From an uncultured bacterium (GTDB lineage Bacteria > Bacillota > Clostridia > Oscillospirales > Oscillospiraceae): a DNA stretch of 64,000 bases. This document shows positions 44,996 through 53,488 of the stretch, one piece after another. Below the pieces are notes generated by a model. That model ran no database searches. It was not told the DNA's origin and saw nothing but the letters and a program-made list of their open reading frames with translations. A program made the translations under genes and the position numbers. The DNA is taken from contig CANRXB010000004.1 in NCBI GenBank assembly GCA_947643715.1, positions 1-64,000 of the forward strand, given 5' to 3'. Positions within the stretch are counted from its first letter, which is position 1. Every line of letters starts with the position of its first letter.

Positions 44996-45673
44996 TCAGA
45001 CGGGGAGATCGTCCAATAGCTCGCCCAGCCGCTGGACGGTGAACAGGGACAGGACGGGGGTGTCCGGCTGAGTGGGCACGAGGCCGGCGGTCTGGCCCAG
45101 CCACACCAGCACGACGGTGAGCAGGCAGCCCTTGACGATCCCCACCAGCGATCCGCCTACTGCGTTCACAGTGGACAGGATGGGGAGCTGGAACGCCAGG
45201 TCCAAGGCGTGGCTGAGGAGGAACCAAGCGATCAGCACGCCCAAAAAGACGACGGCGAACAGCAGCACCCGGGCGACACCCTTGGAGAGATAGCTGGCCA
45301 GGGCCTCCAGAGGGGTGAGTTGGCCGTCCTGGGGCAGATCGTGGTCGGCGATGCCCTGCTCCAGAAAGTCGGAGAAGCCCTCGAACAGCCCCTTCTGCTG
45401 GATGGAGGCCACGAGCTGCTCCACGGTGTACCCCGGCTCCGGGTCTGCGACCACAGGTTCCGCCTCCGCGCCCCGCACGGTCTGGATGATGATGGGCCGC
45501 AGGATGTTGGCCACCGGGGCGCAGAACCGCTCCGACAGGAACTGGGCGGCAAAAAATGCCACGAACACCGCAGCCAGACCACACAGGGACAAGACCAGCC
45601 CCTTGGCCGCGCCCCGCCAGGCGAATAGCACCAGCAGGACCAAGATGATGATGTCAAACAGATACTCTCCCAT
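44996..45673 (-). CDS. CvpA family membrane protein
   Basis: A 225-residue protein with four membrane segments: residues 5-20 (LFDIIILVLLVLFAW), 27-47, 130-152 (LLFAVVFLGVLIAWFL) and 180-200. It begins with the WRGxxKG-type turn (AWRGAAKGLVLSLCG) of CvpA/colicin V production proteins. CvpA is widely conserved; roles in envelope integrity are suggested but its activity is not known. It follows the DUF5711 gene by 43 bases on the minus strand. The 169-base gap after it, before the clpE-like gene, is AT-richer and may hold that gene's promoter, but I could not fix one. Confidence 0.82.
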   Translation of the reverse strand: MGEYLFDIIILVLLVLFAWRGAAKGLVLSLCGLAAVFVAFFAAQFLSERFCAPVANILRPIIIQTVRGAEAEPVVADPEPGYTVEQLVASIQQKGLFEGFSDFLEQGIADHDLPQDGQLTPLEALASYLSKGVARVLLFAVVFLGVLIAWFLLSHALDLAFQLPILSTVNAVGGSLVGIVKGCLLTVVLVWLGQTAGLVPTQPDTPVLSLFTVQRLGELLDDLPV

Positions 45674-45716
45674 AAGCTCCTCCTATCCGTGCCGGATCAG
45701 CCCCCGGAACGCGGTC

Positions 45717-46901
45717 TCAGGGGATATAGAATCCGGCGCTGTCGGCCGAGATCAAGATGGCGGAACCGTCCGCCATGAGCAGCACGACCCGGGCGCCTTG
45801 GGTGCCTTCCAGGCTGTCGTACAGCTCCAGATGGTCGGTGTAGATGTCCAGCCGGTCGCCGGTGAGCACCGCGAGATACCGCCCAGCGGCGGAGATGGAC
45901 ATCACCTGTTCGTTCAGCTCCAGGACGCGGCGATGGCCCTTCTCGTCCACCACCCACAGCTCGGCCTGACTGCCTGCCCGGTACTTGCCCAGCAGCGCGG
46001 CTGCGAAGCCGTCCCCGCTGAGGGTGTACCTCCGCAGGTGCTTGTCCGCCCAGCTCACGCCAGAGGAGCTGCCGTCGTGGTCGGTGATGGTCAGCCCCCG
46101 GTCCCCCAGGGACCAGACCACGTCGGCAGTGTGCCGGGCCTCCAGCACCACGCCGCCGCCCAAGGGGCAGGTGAGGTCGGCCTGATACTCACCGCTGGAA
46201 TAGCTCATGTCGTACAGCTCCAGTCCGGTGGAGAAAGCGCCGCCCGTCTGGCCCACGGTGAGGATGGCCAAGGTATGCCCATCGTCGGACAGAGCGGCGT
46301 CCATGACGAAAGCGGAGGTCAGCTTGACGCTCATCACGGGGGAATAGGTGGCGTCGTACACCGTCACCATCCCGCGGTAGCCGCTGGTCTGGGTGACCAC
46401 GGTAAGCTGCCCGTTCCGGTTCAGCCGGGCGGACAGGATGGATTCCAGGTCCTGGGCGGACCACACCAGCGCACGTTGGCCCAGGACATATATGGAAGAG
46501 CCGCCGGCGTCGTATACCACCGCCAGAGAGCCGTTGGTGTTCACCACCGGGGCCTCCATGTTCACCGATTCGTTGATGTACTGAGCGCCGCTGCCGGAAT
46601 AGAGCGCGATGGTGTTGCGGGAGCACACCAAGAGGTCCCCGTCCAGCACGGCGAAGGTGTCAGTGAGCTCGCCGCCATAGGAGAAGGAGTCCGCCCGGCC
46701 GCTGTCGCTGCGGGTGAGGGAGCGATAGGTGAACCATCGCTTGATGCTGTCCAGGTTCAGACTGTCCCGGAAGGCCACCGCCGCTACCAGGCACAGGGCC
46801 GCCGTCAGCACGGTCAAGGTGGCGGCCAGCCGCACGAAGAAACGGGGGAGTTTTTTCCCGTCTTTGGGATCGTTGGGTCGAATTGGGGTCTGTTCAGCCA
46901 T
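45717..46901 (-). CDS. DUF5711 family membrane-anchored beta-propeller-like protein
   Basis: A 394-residue protein with a short cytoplasmic leader, one membrane helix at about 24-46 (LAATLTVLTAALCLVAAVAF) and an outside domain built of repeated short beta segments such as TFAVLDGDLLVCSRNTIALY, SLAVVYDAGGSSIYVL, LSDDGHTLAILTVG and AAGRYLAVLTGDRLDIY, which suggests a seven-bladed propeller. This matches DUF5711 of Clostridia. Function is unknown; a scaffold or envelope sensor is possible. It lies 12 bases after truA and is co-transcribed with it. Confidence 0.75.
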   Translation of the reverse strand: MAEQTPIRPNDPKDGKKLPRFFVRLAATLTVLTAALCLVAAVAFRDSLNLDSIKRWFTYRSLTRSDSGRADSFSYGGELTDTFAVLDGDLLVCSRNTIALYSGSGAQYINESVNMEAPVVNTNGSLAVVYDAGGSSIYVLGQRALVWSAQDLESILSARLNRNGQLTVVTQTSGYRGMVTVYDATYSPVMSVKLTSAFVMDAALSDDGHTLAILTVGQTGGAFSTGLELYDMSYSSGEYQADLTCPLGGGVVLEARHTADVVWSLGDRGLTITDHDGSSSGVSWADKHLRRYTLSGDGFAAALLGKYRAGSQAELWVVDEKGHRRVLELNEQVMSISAAGRYLAVLTGDRLDIYTDHLELYDSLEGTQGARVVLLMADGSAILISADSAGFYIP

Positions 46902-46913
46902 GATGGAGCCCTT

Positions 46914-47669
46914 TCACAGTACGTCCTCGTCATACCACAGATCGGTCATGTAAAGTCCGTCCGGCGGCGCGGTAGGGCCTGCCAGGGTGCGGTCCCGAGA
47001 GGCGAGGATAGCGGGGATCGCCGCAGGGGTCAGCTTGCCCTCAGCGGCATAGATGCAGGTGCCCACCATGGCCCGGACCATGTTGTAGAGGAAGCCGTCG
47101 GCGCACACCCGGCAGTCGATGATGTCTTCGTGGCGCTGGATCTCGAAATAGTGGACCGTTCGCACCGTGGTGCGGGTCTCGGTGCCCACGGAGCGCACAG
47201 CGGCGAAATCATGGGTGCCCACGAACTGCTGCGCGGCCTCCGACATGATCTTCTCATCCAGGGGCTTGGGGTAGAACCACACCCGGCCCACATAGAACGG
47301 GTCGCGGATGCGGGAGTTGTAGATGCGGTAGGTATATTCTTTCTTTTTGCACGAACCGATGGCGTTGAAGCTGTCGGGCACCACCGTGGCTTTGGACACC
47401 GAGATGTCGTCAGGCAGGCGGGTGTTCACCGCCAGGGGCAGGCGCTCGACGGGGATGCCGGAGGTGGTGCGGAAATTGGCCACGTACACCTGAGCGTGGA
47501 CCCCTGCGTCGGTGCGGCCGGCGCCGGTGACTCTCACCGGATGGCACACCACGCAGGACAGGGCCTTTTCCAGCGTCTCGGCCACAGACACGGCGTTCTT
47601 CTGCACCTGCCAGCCGTGATATGCGGTGCCGGTGTAGCTCAGCCGCAGGGCGATGTTGCGCTGTTCCAT
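46914..47669 (-). CDS. truA: tRNA pseudouridine(38-40) synthase
   Basis: A 251-residue enzyme that changes uridines 38-40 of tRNA anticodon arms to pseudouridine. It shows LRLSYTGTAYHGWQ at the start, the catalytic aspartate in VTGAGRTDAGVHAQ, and CRVCADGFLYNMVRAMVG late in the protein; all TruA landmarks are at normal spacing. It follows ecfT by 22 bases, the conserved ecfA1-ecfA2-ecfT-truA order of Firmicutes. Here the ribosomal protein genes that often flank this block are absent. Confidence 0.96.
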   Translation of the reverse strand: MEQRNIALRLSYTGTAYHGWQVQKNAVSVAETLEKALSCVVCHPVRVTGAGRTDAGVHAQVYVANFRTTSGIPVERLPLAVNTRLPDDISVSKATVVPDSFNAIGSCKKKEYTYRIYNSRIRDPFYVGRVWFYPKPLDEKIMSEAAQQFVGTHDFAAVRSVGTETRTTVRTVHYFEIQRHEDIIDCRVCADGFLYNMVRAMVGTCIYAAEGKLTPAAIPAILASRDRTLAGPTAPPDGLYMTDLWYDEDVL

Positions 47670-47691
47670 GGTGGGGACTCCTTTTCCAAGC

Positions 47692-48498
47692 CTACAGGCC
47701 GAAATGCCCCAGCACGCCGATGGACACGGCCAGGGCCGATGCCCCCAGCATGAACAGCACGTCGCCGGGGCGATAGTGGAGCTGCTTCATCCGGGTGCGG
47801 CCCTCGCCGCCGTGATAGCAGCGGCATTCCATGGCGGTGGCCAGCTCGTCCGCCCGCCGGAAAGCGGAGATGAACAGCGGCACCAGCAGAGGGATGAGGG
47901 CCTTTGCCCTCTGGATGAGGCCGCCGGAATCGAGATCGGCGCCCCGGGCCCGTTGGGCGGACATGATCTTGTCCGTCTCCTCGATGAGGGTGGGGATGAA
48001 GCGCAGGGCGATGGACATCATCATGGACAGCTCATGGACGGGGACGCGGAGCTTTTTCAACGGCCCCATCAGGCTCTCCAGAGCGTCGGTGAGGGCCAGG
48101 GGGGAGGTGGTATAGGTGAGCAGGAAGGTGCAGGAGATGAGCATCACGATACGCACGACCATGAAAAAGGCGTGGAGGATGCCCTCCTTCGTGATGTTGA
48201 AGATCCAAAAGGAGACCAGAGGCTCTCCGGGCGTATAGAACATGTTGAGCACCGCGGTGAACACCAGGATGAACACCACCGGCTTGAGTCCGCGGACCAG
48301 GGCCTTCGGCTTCACGGTGGACACCGCCACCACGACGGCCAGCACCAGGAGCAGGATGGCATAGGTGACGAACCACTGCCCCAGGAACAGGGCCACGATA
48401 TAGCAGACCATGGCGACCAGCTTGGCCCGGGGGTCCAGGCTATGGATGGGGGAGGTCCCGGGGAAGAACTGGCCCAAAGTGATGTCCCGCAGCGCCAT
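47692..48498 (-). CDS. ecfT: Energy-coupling factor transporter membrane protein EcfT
   Basis: A 268-residue protein with five to six membrane segments and the two coupling motifs of EcfT in the long cytoplasmic helices: AQRARGADLDSGG and ATAMECRCYHGGEGRTRM (Ala-Arg-Gly and Glu-x-Arg-x-Tyr patterns). It joins two ATPases to exchangeable S-components that bind vitamins such as riboflavin or folate. The ATG shares one base with the ecfA2 stop (TGATG). It starts QFFPGTSPIHSLDPRAKL, standard for the family. No S-component gene is in the window. Confidence 0.95.
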   Translation of the reverse strand: MALRDITLGQFFPGTSPIHSLDPRAKLVAMVCYIVALFLGQWFVTYAILLLVLAVVVAVSTVKPKALVRGLKPVVFILVFTAVLNMFYTPGEPLVSFWIFNITKEGILHAFFMVVRIVMLISCTFLLTYTTSPLALTDALESLMGPLKKLRVPVHELSMMMSIALRFIPTLIEETDKIMSAQRARGADLDSGGLIQRAKALIPLLVPLFISAFRRADELATAMECRCYHGGEGRTRMKQLHYRPGDVLFMLGASALAVSIGVLGHFGL

Positions 48499-49364
48499 CA
48501 CACCGCCCCCTTTCGATGCAGCGCGGTCAGCACCGCGTCCCGGGCCTGGGGGATGGTGTATACCGAGGCGGGCACGTCCACCCCCATGGACCGCAGCCGT
48601 GCGAACACCCTGGTCATAGCGGGCACGCCCAGGCCCATGGCCTCCAGCTCGTCCCCATGGGCGAACACGTCGCCGGGGGGGCCGGAAAAGGGGATGGAGC
48701 CCTTGTGGATCACCACCAGCCGCTGGGCCTCCCGCGCCACCTCCTCCATGGAGTGGGACACCAGGATGACGCAAGCGCCCTTCTCGTCGTGATAGGTCCG
48801 GATGTTCTCCAGGATCTGAGCCGAGCCGGAGGGATCCAGCCCGGCGGTAGGCTCGTCCAGCACCAGCACGGACGGCTCCATGGCGATGACCCCGGCGATG
48901 GCCACCCGCCGTTTCTGTCCGCCGGAGAGGTCGAAGGGGGACTTGTCCAGCACGCCGGGCTCCAGCCCGACGAACCGGGCGGACTGCTTCACCCGGCGAT
49001 CTACCTCTTCGGGCTCCAGGCCCATGTTCTTGGGGCCGAAGGCGATGTCCTGATACACCGTCTCCTCGAAGAGCTGATACTCCGGATACTGGAACACCAG
49101 CCCCACCTGACAGCGCACCTGCCGGGTGCGCTCCTTGCTCTCCCAGATGTCCGCGCCGTCGAAGAGGACCTGGCCGGAGGTGGGCTTGAGCAGGCCGTTC
49201 AGGTGCTGTATGAGGGTGGACTTGCCCGACCCGGTGCGGCCGATGACGGCCACGTATTCCCCGGCTCCGGCGGAAAAGTCCACAGCGTGGAGGGCGGTGT
49301 GCTCGAAGGGCGTGCCCTGGCTGTAGCAGTGGGTGAGTTGTCTCGTTTCGATGATAGCTGCCAT
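48498..49364 (-). CDS. ecfA2: ECF transporter ATPase EcfA2
   Basis: A 288-residue ABC ATPase with Walker A IGRTGSGKSTLIQHLNGLL, Q-loop VFQYPEYQLFEETVYQD, signature DLSGGQKRRVAIAGV, Walker B VLVLDEPTAGLDPSG and SHSMEEVA. The phenylalanine-rich FQYPEYQLF and the CYSQGTPFEHTALHAVD opening are typical of EcfA2. It pairs with EcfA1 to power vitamin or metal uptake through EcfT. ATG 49364 has AAGGAGT six bases upstream. It is separated from ecfA1 by a small inserted gene. Confidence 0.94.
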   Translation of the reverse strand: MAAIIETRQLTHCYSQGTPFEHTALHAVDFSAGAGEYVAVIGRTGSGKSTLIQHLNGLLKPTSGQVLFDGADIWESKERTRQVRCQVGLVFQYPEYQLFEETVYQDIAFGPKNMGLEPEEVDRRVKQSARFVGLEPGVLDKSPFDLSGGQKRRVAIAGVIAMEPSVLVLDEPTAGLDPSGSAQILENIRTYHDEKGACVILVSHSMEEVAREAQRLVVIHKGSIPFSGPPGDVFAHGDELEAMGLGVPAMTRVFARLRSMGVDVPASVYTIPQARDAVLTALHRKGAV

Positions 49365-49404
49365 GTAGAGACTCCTTGGAATGGGGATGAGATGCAGGGA
49401 TCGC

Positions 49405-49641
49405 TCACAGAGGGACGTGTCGGTCCTTCTCGACCGTTCCCCATATCGCGATGCCAAGACCTATGGACATGATGCCGATGAAGATACACAACGCAGGCAT
49501 GAGGCCGTACTGTGATAGGATCCAAAGCGAGGAACGATACCCATCGATCGTCATACCATTGGTCACGGTCCCCGCAAGGAGGACCGCAACACAAAGCGAT
49601 CCCGCAAGGAACATCACCGAACCTAAGATCGTTTTTTTCAT
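49405..49641 (-). CDS. Small two-helix membrane protein inside the ecf operon
   Basis: A 78-residue hydrophobic protein with two predicted membrane helices, about residues 4-26 (TILGSVMFLAGSLCVAVLLA) and 44-66 (YGLMPALCIFIGIMSIGLGI), and a charged tail. I do not recognise a family. AGAGGAA lies eight bases before ATG 49641. It sits between ecfA1 and ecfA2, which are normally adjacent, 36 bases after the first and 40 before the second. Its base composition is visibly lower in GC than that of its neighbours. It may be a recent insertion or an extra subunit; there is no direct sign of function. Confidence 0.6.
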   Translation of the reverse strand: MKKTILGSVMFLAGSLCVAVLLAGTVTNGMTIDGYRSSLWILSQYGLMPALCIFIGIMSIGLGIAIWGTVEKDRHVPL

Positions 49642-49677
49642 AAGCGCGTTCCTCTGTTCAGATCCCAATCTGCGGCG

Positions 49678-50523
49678 CTACGCCAGCAGCTTTCGCAATA
49701 TGGCCGCGCATTCATCCACCGTCAGCGCGGTGAGGGGCACGTCCACCCCGGCCTGCCGCAGCTCATAGAGCAGGGCCACCGGCTCGGGGACCTCCAGGCC
49801 CAGGGTGCGCAGGCCGTCCACGTTCTGGAACACCAGCTCGGGCCGGTCGTCGGCCACGATATGTCCGTCGTGCATCACCACCAGGCGGTCGGCCTGAGCG
49901 GCCTCGTCCATGTGGTGGGTGATGAGCACCACCGTCATGTCCTGTTCCCGGTTGAGCAGGCGGACGGTGTCCAGCACCTCTTTGCGGCCCACCGGGTCCA
50001 GCATGGCGGTGGGCTCGTCCAGCACGATGCACCGGGGACGCATGGCCAGCACTCCGGCGATGGCCACCCGCTGCTTCTGCCCGCCGGACAGGAGGTGGGG
50101 GGCATGGCGGGCGTACTCGGACATGCCCACGGCGGCCAGGGCGGCGTCCACCCGCTGGCGTATCTCGGCGGAGGGCACCCCCAGGTTCTCCGGCCCGAAG
50201 GCCACGTCCTCTTCCACCACGCTGGCTACGATCTGGTTGTCCGGGTTTTGGAACACCATGCCCACCTGGCGGCGGATGTCCAGCAGGCGGTCCTCGTCGC
50301 AGGTGTCCATGCCGTCCACGTACACCTTGCCCCCGGAGGGGAGGAGGATGGCGTTGAGGTGCTTGGCCAAGGTGGACTTGCCCGAGCCGTTGTGGCCCAG
50401 GACGGCCACGAACTCCCCGGGCCGGACGGACAGGGACACCCCGTCCAGCACGGCAGGGGCCGCGCCCGCTTCGGTGGTGTATCGAAAGACGAGTTTGTCA
50501 GTTCGGATGATGGACTGGGCCAT
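49678..50523 (-). CDS. ecfA1: ECF transporter ATPase EcfA1
   Basis: A 281-residue ABC ATPase with Walker A LGHNGSGKSTLAKHLNAILL, Q-loop VFQNPDNQIVASVVEEDVAF, signature LLSGGQKQRVAIAGVL, Walker B IVLDEPTAMLDPVG and ITHHMDEA. The PDNQIVASVVEEDVAFGPEN run (20 residues) is a good marker of EcfA1. It forms the ATPase pair with EcfA2. It lies 58 bases after the methyltransferase gene. The C-terminal helical domain ends in TVDECAAILRKLLA, usual for the dimerisation part of the Ecf ATPases. Confidence 0.95.
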   Translation of the reverse strand: MAQSIIRTDKLVFRYTTEAGAAPAVLDGVSLSVRPGEFVAVLGHNGSGKSTLAKHLNAILLPSGGKVYVDGMDTCDEDRLLDIRRQVGMVFQNPDNQIVASVVEEDVAFGPENLGVPSAEIRQRVDAALAAVGMSEYARHAPHLLSGGQKQRVAIAGVLAMRPRCIVLDEPTAMLDPVGRKEVLDTVRLLNREQDMTVVLITHHMDEAAQADRLVVMHDGHIVADDRPELVFQNVDGLRTLGLEVPEPVALLYELRQAGVDVPLTALTVDECAAILRKLLA

Positions 50524-50581
50524 GAGTGAGATACCTCGATAAAAAGTAGTCGTAGGAGGGCCGGACGGGAGCGGGGCCGCG

Positions 50582-51445
50582 TCAGTCCGCGCACCAGCGC
50601 CCCGTGGCCCCGCAGGGCAGGGCCAGCCCGGTCGCGGTGACGGGCAGGCCCAGCTCGTCGGAAACGGTGTGACCGCCGAACCTGCCGCCGACGACGGTCT
50701 GTAGGATATAAGTGAGCACCGACGGGGCCAGCCCCGTGGTGTAGGAATTCAAGATCACGAACAGCGGCTCGTCGGACAGCACCCCTGCGACCAGCTCTAC
50801 GAAGGGATACAGGTCCTGCTCCAGCTTCCATATCTCGCCGGAGGGGCCCCGGCCATAAGAGGGGGGGTCCATGACGATCGCGTCGTATCGGTGGCCGCGG
50901 CGTATCTCCCGCTCCACGAACTTGGCGCAGTCGTCCACGATCCAGCGGATGGGCCGTTCCTCCACGCCGGAAGCCTTGGCGTTCTCCCTGGCCCACTGCA
51001 CCATCCCCTTGGCCGCGTCCACATGGCAGACGCTGGCCCCGGCCGCCGCGCAGGCGATGGTGGCCCCGCCGGTGTAGGCGAAGAGGTTGAGCACGCTCAC
51101 CGGCCTGCCGGCGCTCTGGATCTTCTCCCGGGCGAAGTCCCAATTGGCGGCCTGCTCGGGGAACACGCCGGTGTGTTTGAAGTTCATCAGCCCCACATGG
51201 AAGGTGAGGTCCCGGTAGTGGATCTGCCAGCGCTGGGGGACGCCCTTGTCCGCCCACTGTCCGCCGCCGGTGCTGGACCGGGCGTACCGGGCGTGGGGGG
51301 CCTTCCAGCCGGGATGGGCCCGAGGCGTGTCCCAGATGGCCTGGGGATCGGGCCGGACCAGGAGCTTGCCGCCCCAGCGCTCCAGCTTCTCGCCCCTGCC
51401 GCAGTCCAGCAATTCATAATCTTTCCATCGGTCCGCGACCCACAC
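50582..51445 (-). CDS. Class I SAM-dependent methyltransferase, RlmI/RlmL-like (rRNA)
   Basis: A protein of about 287 residues with a Rossmann methyltransferase fold: VLNLFAYTGGATIACAAAGA is motif I and AIVMDPPSYGRGPSG is the catalytic DPPSYG motif found in RlmI/RlmK-type 23S rRNA methyltransferases. The front part (YELLDCGRGEKLERWG, ARYARSSTGGGQW) is also of that group; a PUA domain is missing, so it is a short member. The start is uncertain: TTG 51460 would give only an 11-base leader, while GTG 51445 lies five bases after GGGGGTGG, so I chose it. It leads the ecf operon. Confidence 0.82.
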   Translation of the reverse strand: MWVADRWKDYELLDCGRGEKLERWGGKLLVRPDPQAIWDTPRAHPGWKAPHARYARSSTGGGQWADKGVPQRWQIHYRDLTFHVGLMNFKHTGVFPEQAANWDFAREKIQSAGRPVSVLNLFAYTGGATIACAAAGASVCHVDAAKGMVQWARENAKASGVEERPIRWIVDDCAKFVEREIRRGHRYDAIVMDPPSYGRGPSGEIWKLEQDLYPFVELVAGVLSDEPLFVILNSYTTGLAPSVLTYILQTVVGGRFGGHTVSDELGLPVTATGLALPCGATGRWCAD

Positions 51446-51477
51446 CAGATCCACCCCCAAATACGAAGAATCAAGCT

Positions 51478-51506
51478 ATTATACAACATCGGCACGAAAT
51501 AGTCAA
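51478..51506 (-). promoter_or_regulatory. Promoter of the methyltransferase-ecf operon
   Basis: On the minus strand TTGACT (51506 to 51501), 17 bases, perfect TATAAT (51483 to 51478). It is very close to the sigma-A consensus. The predicted start is about 26 bases before GTG 51445. Confidence 0.85.
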
Positions 51507-51634
51507 ATCTTAAGCGGACGGGGGAGAGGGACCGGCTCTGATGGACCGTGGGGCATGTATCCCCATATCCTGGAGGTCCTACATCTTATTATCGCCTGGT
51601 CCGGCGGACGGACGCGGCGTTTTGGATCGAGCCC

Positions 51635-51663
51635 GTGACAAAACGTCCCAGGTGTGATATAAT
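51635..51663 (+). promoter_or_regulatory. Promoter of the DUF4317 gene
   Basis: GTGACA, 17-base spacer, TATAAT with a TGn extension. The 57-base leader shows no riboswitch-like fold. The region 51507-51634 between the two divergent promoters holds nothing I recognise. Confidence 0.8.
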
Positions 51664-51719
51664 CCCTCCTGACCGCGCCCTTGCCGGGGCGCGCAATCTA
51701 CGACAAGCGAGGGATCCCC

Positions 51720-52874
51720 ATGAACACAAAAGAGCTGAGCGAGCTGCGCCGCCGCTTCCGCCCCAACAAGAACGCCATCAGCCATGTCTACGGCTGCTAC
51801 GTGGGCGCGACGAAAGAGATCATCGCCGAGGTGGACCAATCCCTGGCGCTGCTCAACGAGGACGATGCGTCGAGCTGCCTGGACCTGCTGAAGAAGGTCC
51901 TGTCCGGCAGTCTGGGCCGGAACCTCATCGACGTGGGCTTCACCACCCAGCAGGTGGCGGACGGCGAGGAGCACCGGCTGCTGCGCGCCCTGCGGGACTC
52001 CAAGCTGAAGGATCCCGTCCTGCGCCGGACGTTCTATGAGCGGGTCATCCGGAGCGTGGAGATGGGGGATGAGAGCTATCTCATCCTTTTGGCCCACGAC
52101 ACCTATGACGTCCCGTTCCGCAGCAAGAGCGACGAGCTGCTGGATGACTCCTCTGACACGGTGTTCTCTTACATCGTGTGCGCCCTGTGCCCCATGCGGG
52201 AGGGGAAGCCGGGCCTGGGATACATCCCGGCGGACAACGCCCTGCACCTCAAGACCGCCGGGGCCCTGGCGGCGCCGCCGGAGCTGGGCTTCTTGTTCCC
52301 GGCCTTCGACGACCGGACGGCCAACCTTTACGACGCTTTGTACCATGTGCGCAAGCCGGACTCCATCCATCCGGAGTTCATCGACGGGGTGTTCCAGGCC
52401 CAGCCCCCCATGTCCGCCCCGGAGCAAAAGGAGGCGTTCGAGTCGGCCCTGTCCGACGCGCTGGGGGTGGAGTGCAGCATGGAGCTGGTCCAGGCGGTCC
52501 ACGAGCAGCTCAGAGAGCGCATGGAGCTGCACAAGGAGAGCCAGGTCCCGGAGCCCCTCACCGTCACCGCGAAGGACGTGGGCGGGATGCTGCGGGAGTG
52601 CGGTGTGGAGGAGGAACGGGTGTCCGCCTTCCAGGATTACTGCGGACAGCGGCTGGGAGAGGCCGCCGCGCTGGATCCGGCCAACCTCATCGACAGCAAG
52701 CGTTTCCAGATCAAGGCCGGAGAGATCACCATCACCGTGCGGCCGGAACTCAGCGGCCAGGTGGAGGCCAGGGTGCTGGAGGGGCGCAAGTACATCCTCA
52801 TCCCCGCCGGGGAAGGCGTAGAGGTCAACGGCTTGGCGGTGGAGCTGGAAGCCGAGCCTGCGGCAAAGGTCTGA
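51720..52874 (+). CDS. DUF4317 family protein
   Basis: A 384-residue soluble protein starting MNTKELSELRRRFRPNKNAI and containing HVYGCYVGATKEIIAEVDQS, the usual opening of DUF4317 proteins common in Clostridia. It has no signal peptide, membrane helix or catalytic motif that I can name. The middle part has CALCPMREGKPGLGY and LGFLFPAFDDRTANL; the last 60 residues look like a small beta domain. Its role is unknown. ATG 51720 follows GAGGGA by five bases. It has its own strong promoter and is followed by a terminator. Confidence 0.8.
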   Translation: MNTKELSELRRRFRPNKNAISHVYGCYVGATKEIIAEVDQSLALLNEDDASSCLDLLKKVLSGSLGRNLIDVGFTTQQVADGEEHRLLRALRDSKLKDPVLRRTFYERVIRSVEMGDESYLILLAHDTYDVPFRSKSDELLDDSSDTVFSYIVCALCPMREGKPGLGYIPADNALHLKTAGALAAPPELGFLFPAFDDRTANLYDALYHVRKPDSIHPEFIDGVFQAQPPMSAPEQKEAFESALSDALGVECSMELVQAVHEQLRERMELHKESQVPEPLTVTAKDVGGMLRECGVEEERVSAFQDYCGQRLGEAAALDPANLIDSKRFQIKAGEITITVRPELSGQVEARVLEGRKYILIPAGEGVEVNGLAVELEAEPAAKV

Positions 52875-52983
52875 TATTTAATGCTTTTGTAACATTTTTG
52901 CCCGAACTTTCGTAACGTCTCTCCTCTATCCTAAAACACGTAAGAGATATCCTTTCTTTTTCATTCTATCCTCCATCCTCAGT

Positions 52984-53013
52984 AAAAGACCGGGGCCTGA
53001 GCCCCGGTCTTTT
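52984..53013. terminator. Bidirectional terminator, DUF4317 / fabT-like
   Basis: AAAAGACCGGGGC, loop CTGA, and its exact complement, with A and T flanks. It overlaps the stop codon of the fabT-like gene. The gap 52875-52983 holds nothing else recognised. Confidence 0.88.
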
Positions 53014-53482
53014 ACGCGTTCTGGCCCTGGCATCGCTCCTGGAAGAAGCTGGCGATGCCGCCCAGGCTCCGGAGCAGGACCTCCGCTTCCTCCGGTGAGA
53101 GCCGGTCCACCACCGCGGCCACCAGCTCCTGGTGGAACTGCCGGTGGTGGCACATGGCTTGCCGCCCCTTCTGGGTGGGGAGGAGGCGGACGGAGCGTTT
53201 GTCACTGCCGTCGCGCGCCCGCTCCAGATACCCTTTCCCTTCTAGCTGGTTCACTGCTGCGGTGAGCGTGCCCGCCGTCACCCGCAGAGCGGCGGCCATG
53301 GCGGAGGCCCGGTTGTCACGTCCCTGGTCCACCGCCCGGCACACCTCCTCGATGAGATGGATCTCCCGAAGGGAGAGGTCGGGGCAGTTGGCGGTGACAT
53401 AGAGCTCTTCCGTTTTCAGGATGCCGTTGAACACGTCCACCAGGAAGCTGTTGAGCTCTTCGATATAGCGGTCGTTTTCCAT
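53012..53482 (-). CDS. MarR-family regulator, FabT-like
   Basis: A 156-residue winged-helix regulator. The N-terminal helix YIEELNSFLVDVFNGILKTE followed by DLSLREIHLIEEV resembles FabT of streptococci (INEYLTSIFNNVL, DISIKEMHTI) more than other MarR proteins. The DNA-binding part has VTAGTLTAAVNQLEGKGYLE then DKRSVRLLPTQKGR, also close to FabT. FabT represses fatty-acid synthesis genes when bound to long acyl-ACP. Co-transcription with a DegV/FakB-type protein (six-base gap) and two TTTGANNNTCAAA-type boxes at the operon promoter back this up. The comparison with FabT is from memory, not alignment. Confidence 0.78.
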   Translation of the reverse strand: MENDRYIEELNSFLVDVFNGILKTEELYVTANCPDLSLREIHLIEEVCRAVDQGRDNRASAMAAALRVTAGTLTAAVNQLEGKGYLERARDGSDKRSVRLLPTQKGRQAMCHHRQFHQELVAAVVDRLSPEEAEVLLRSLGGIASFFQERCQGQNA

Positions 53483-53488
53483 GGTCCC

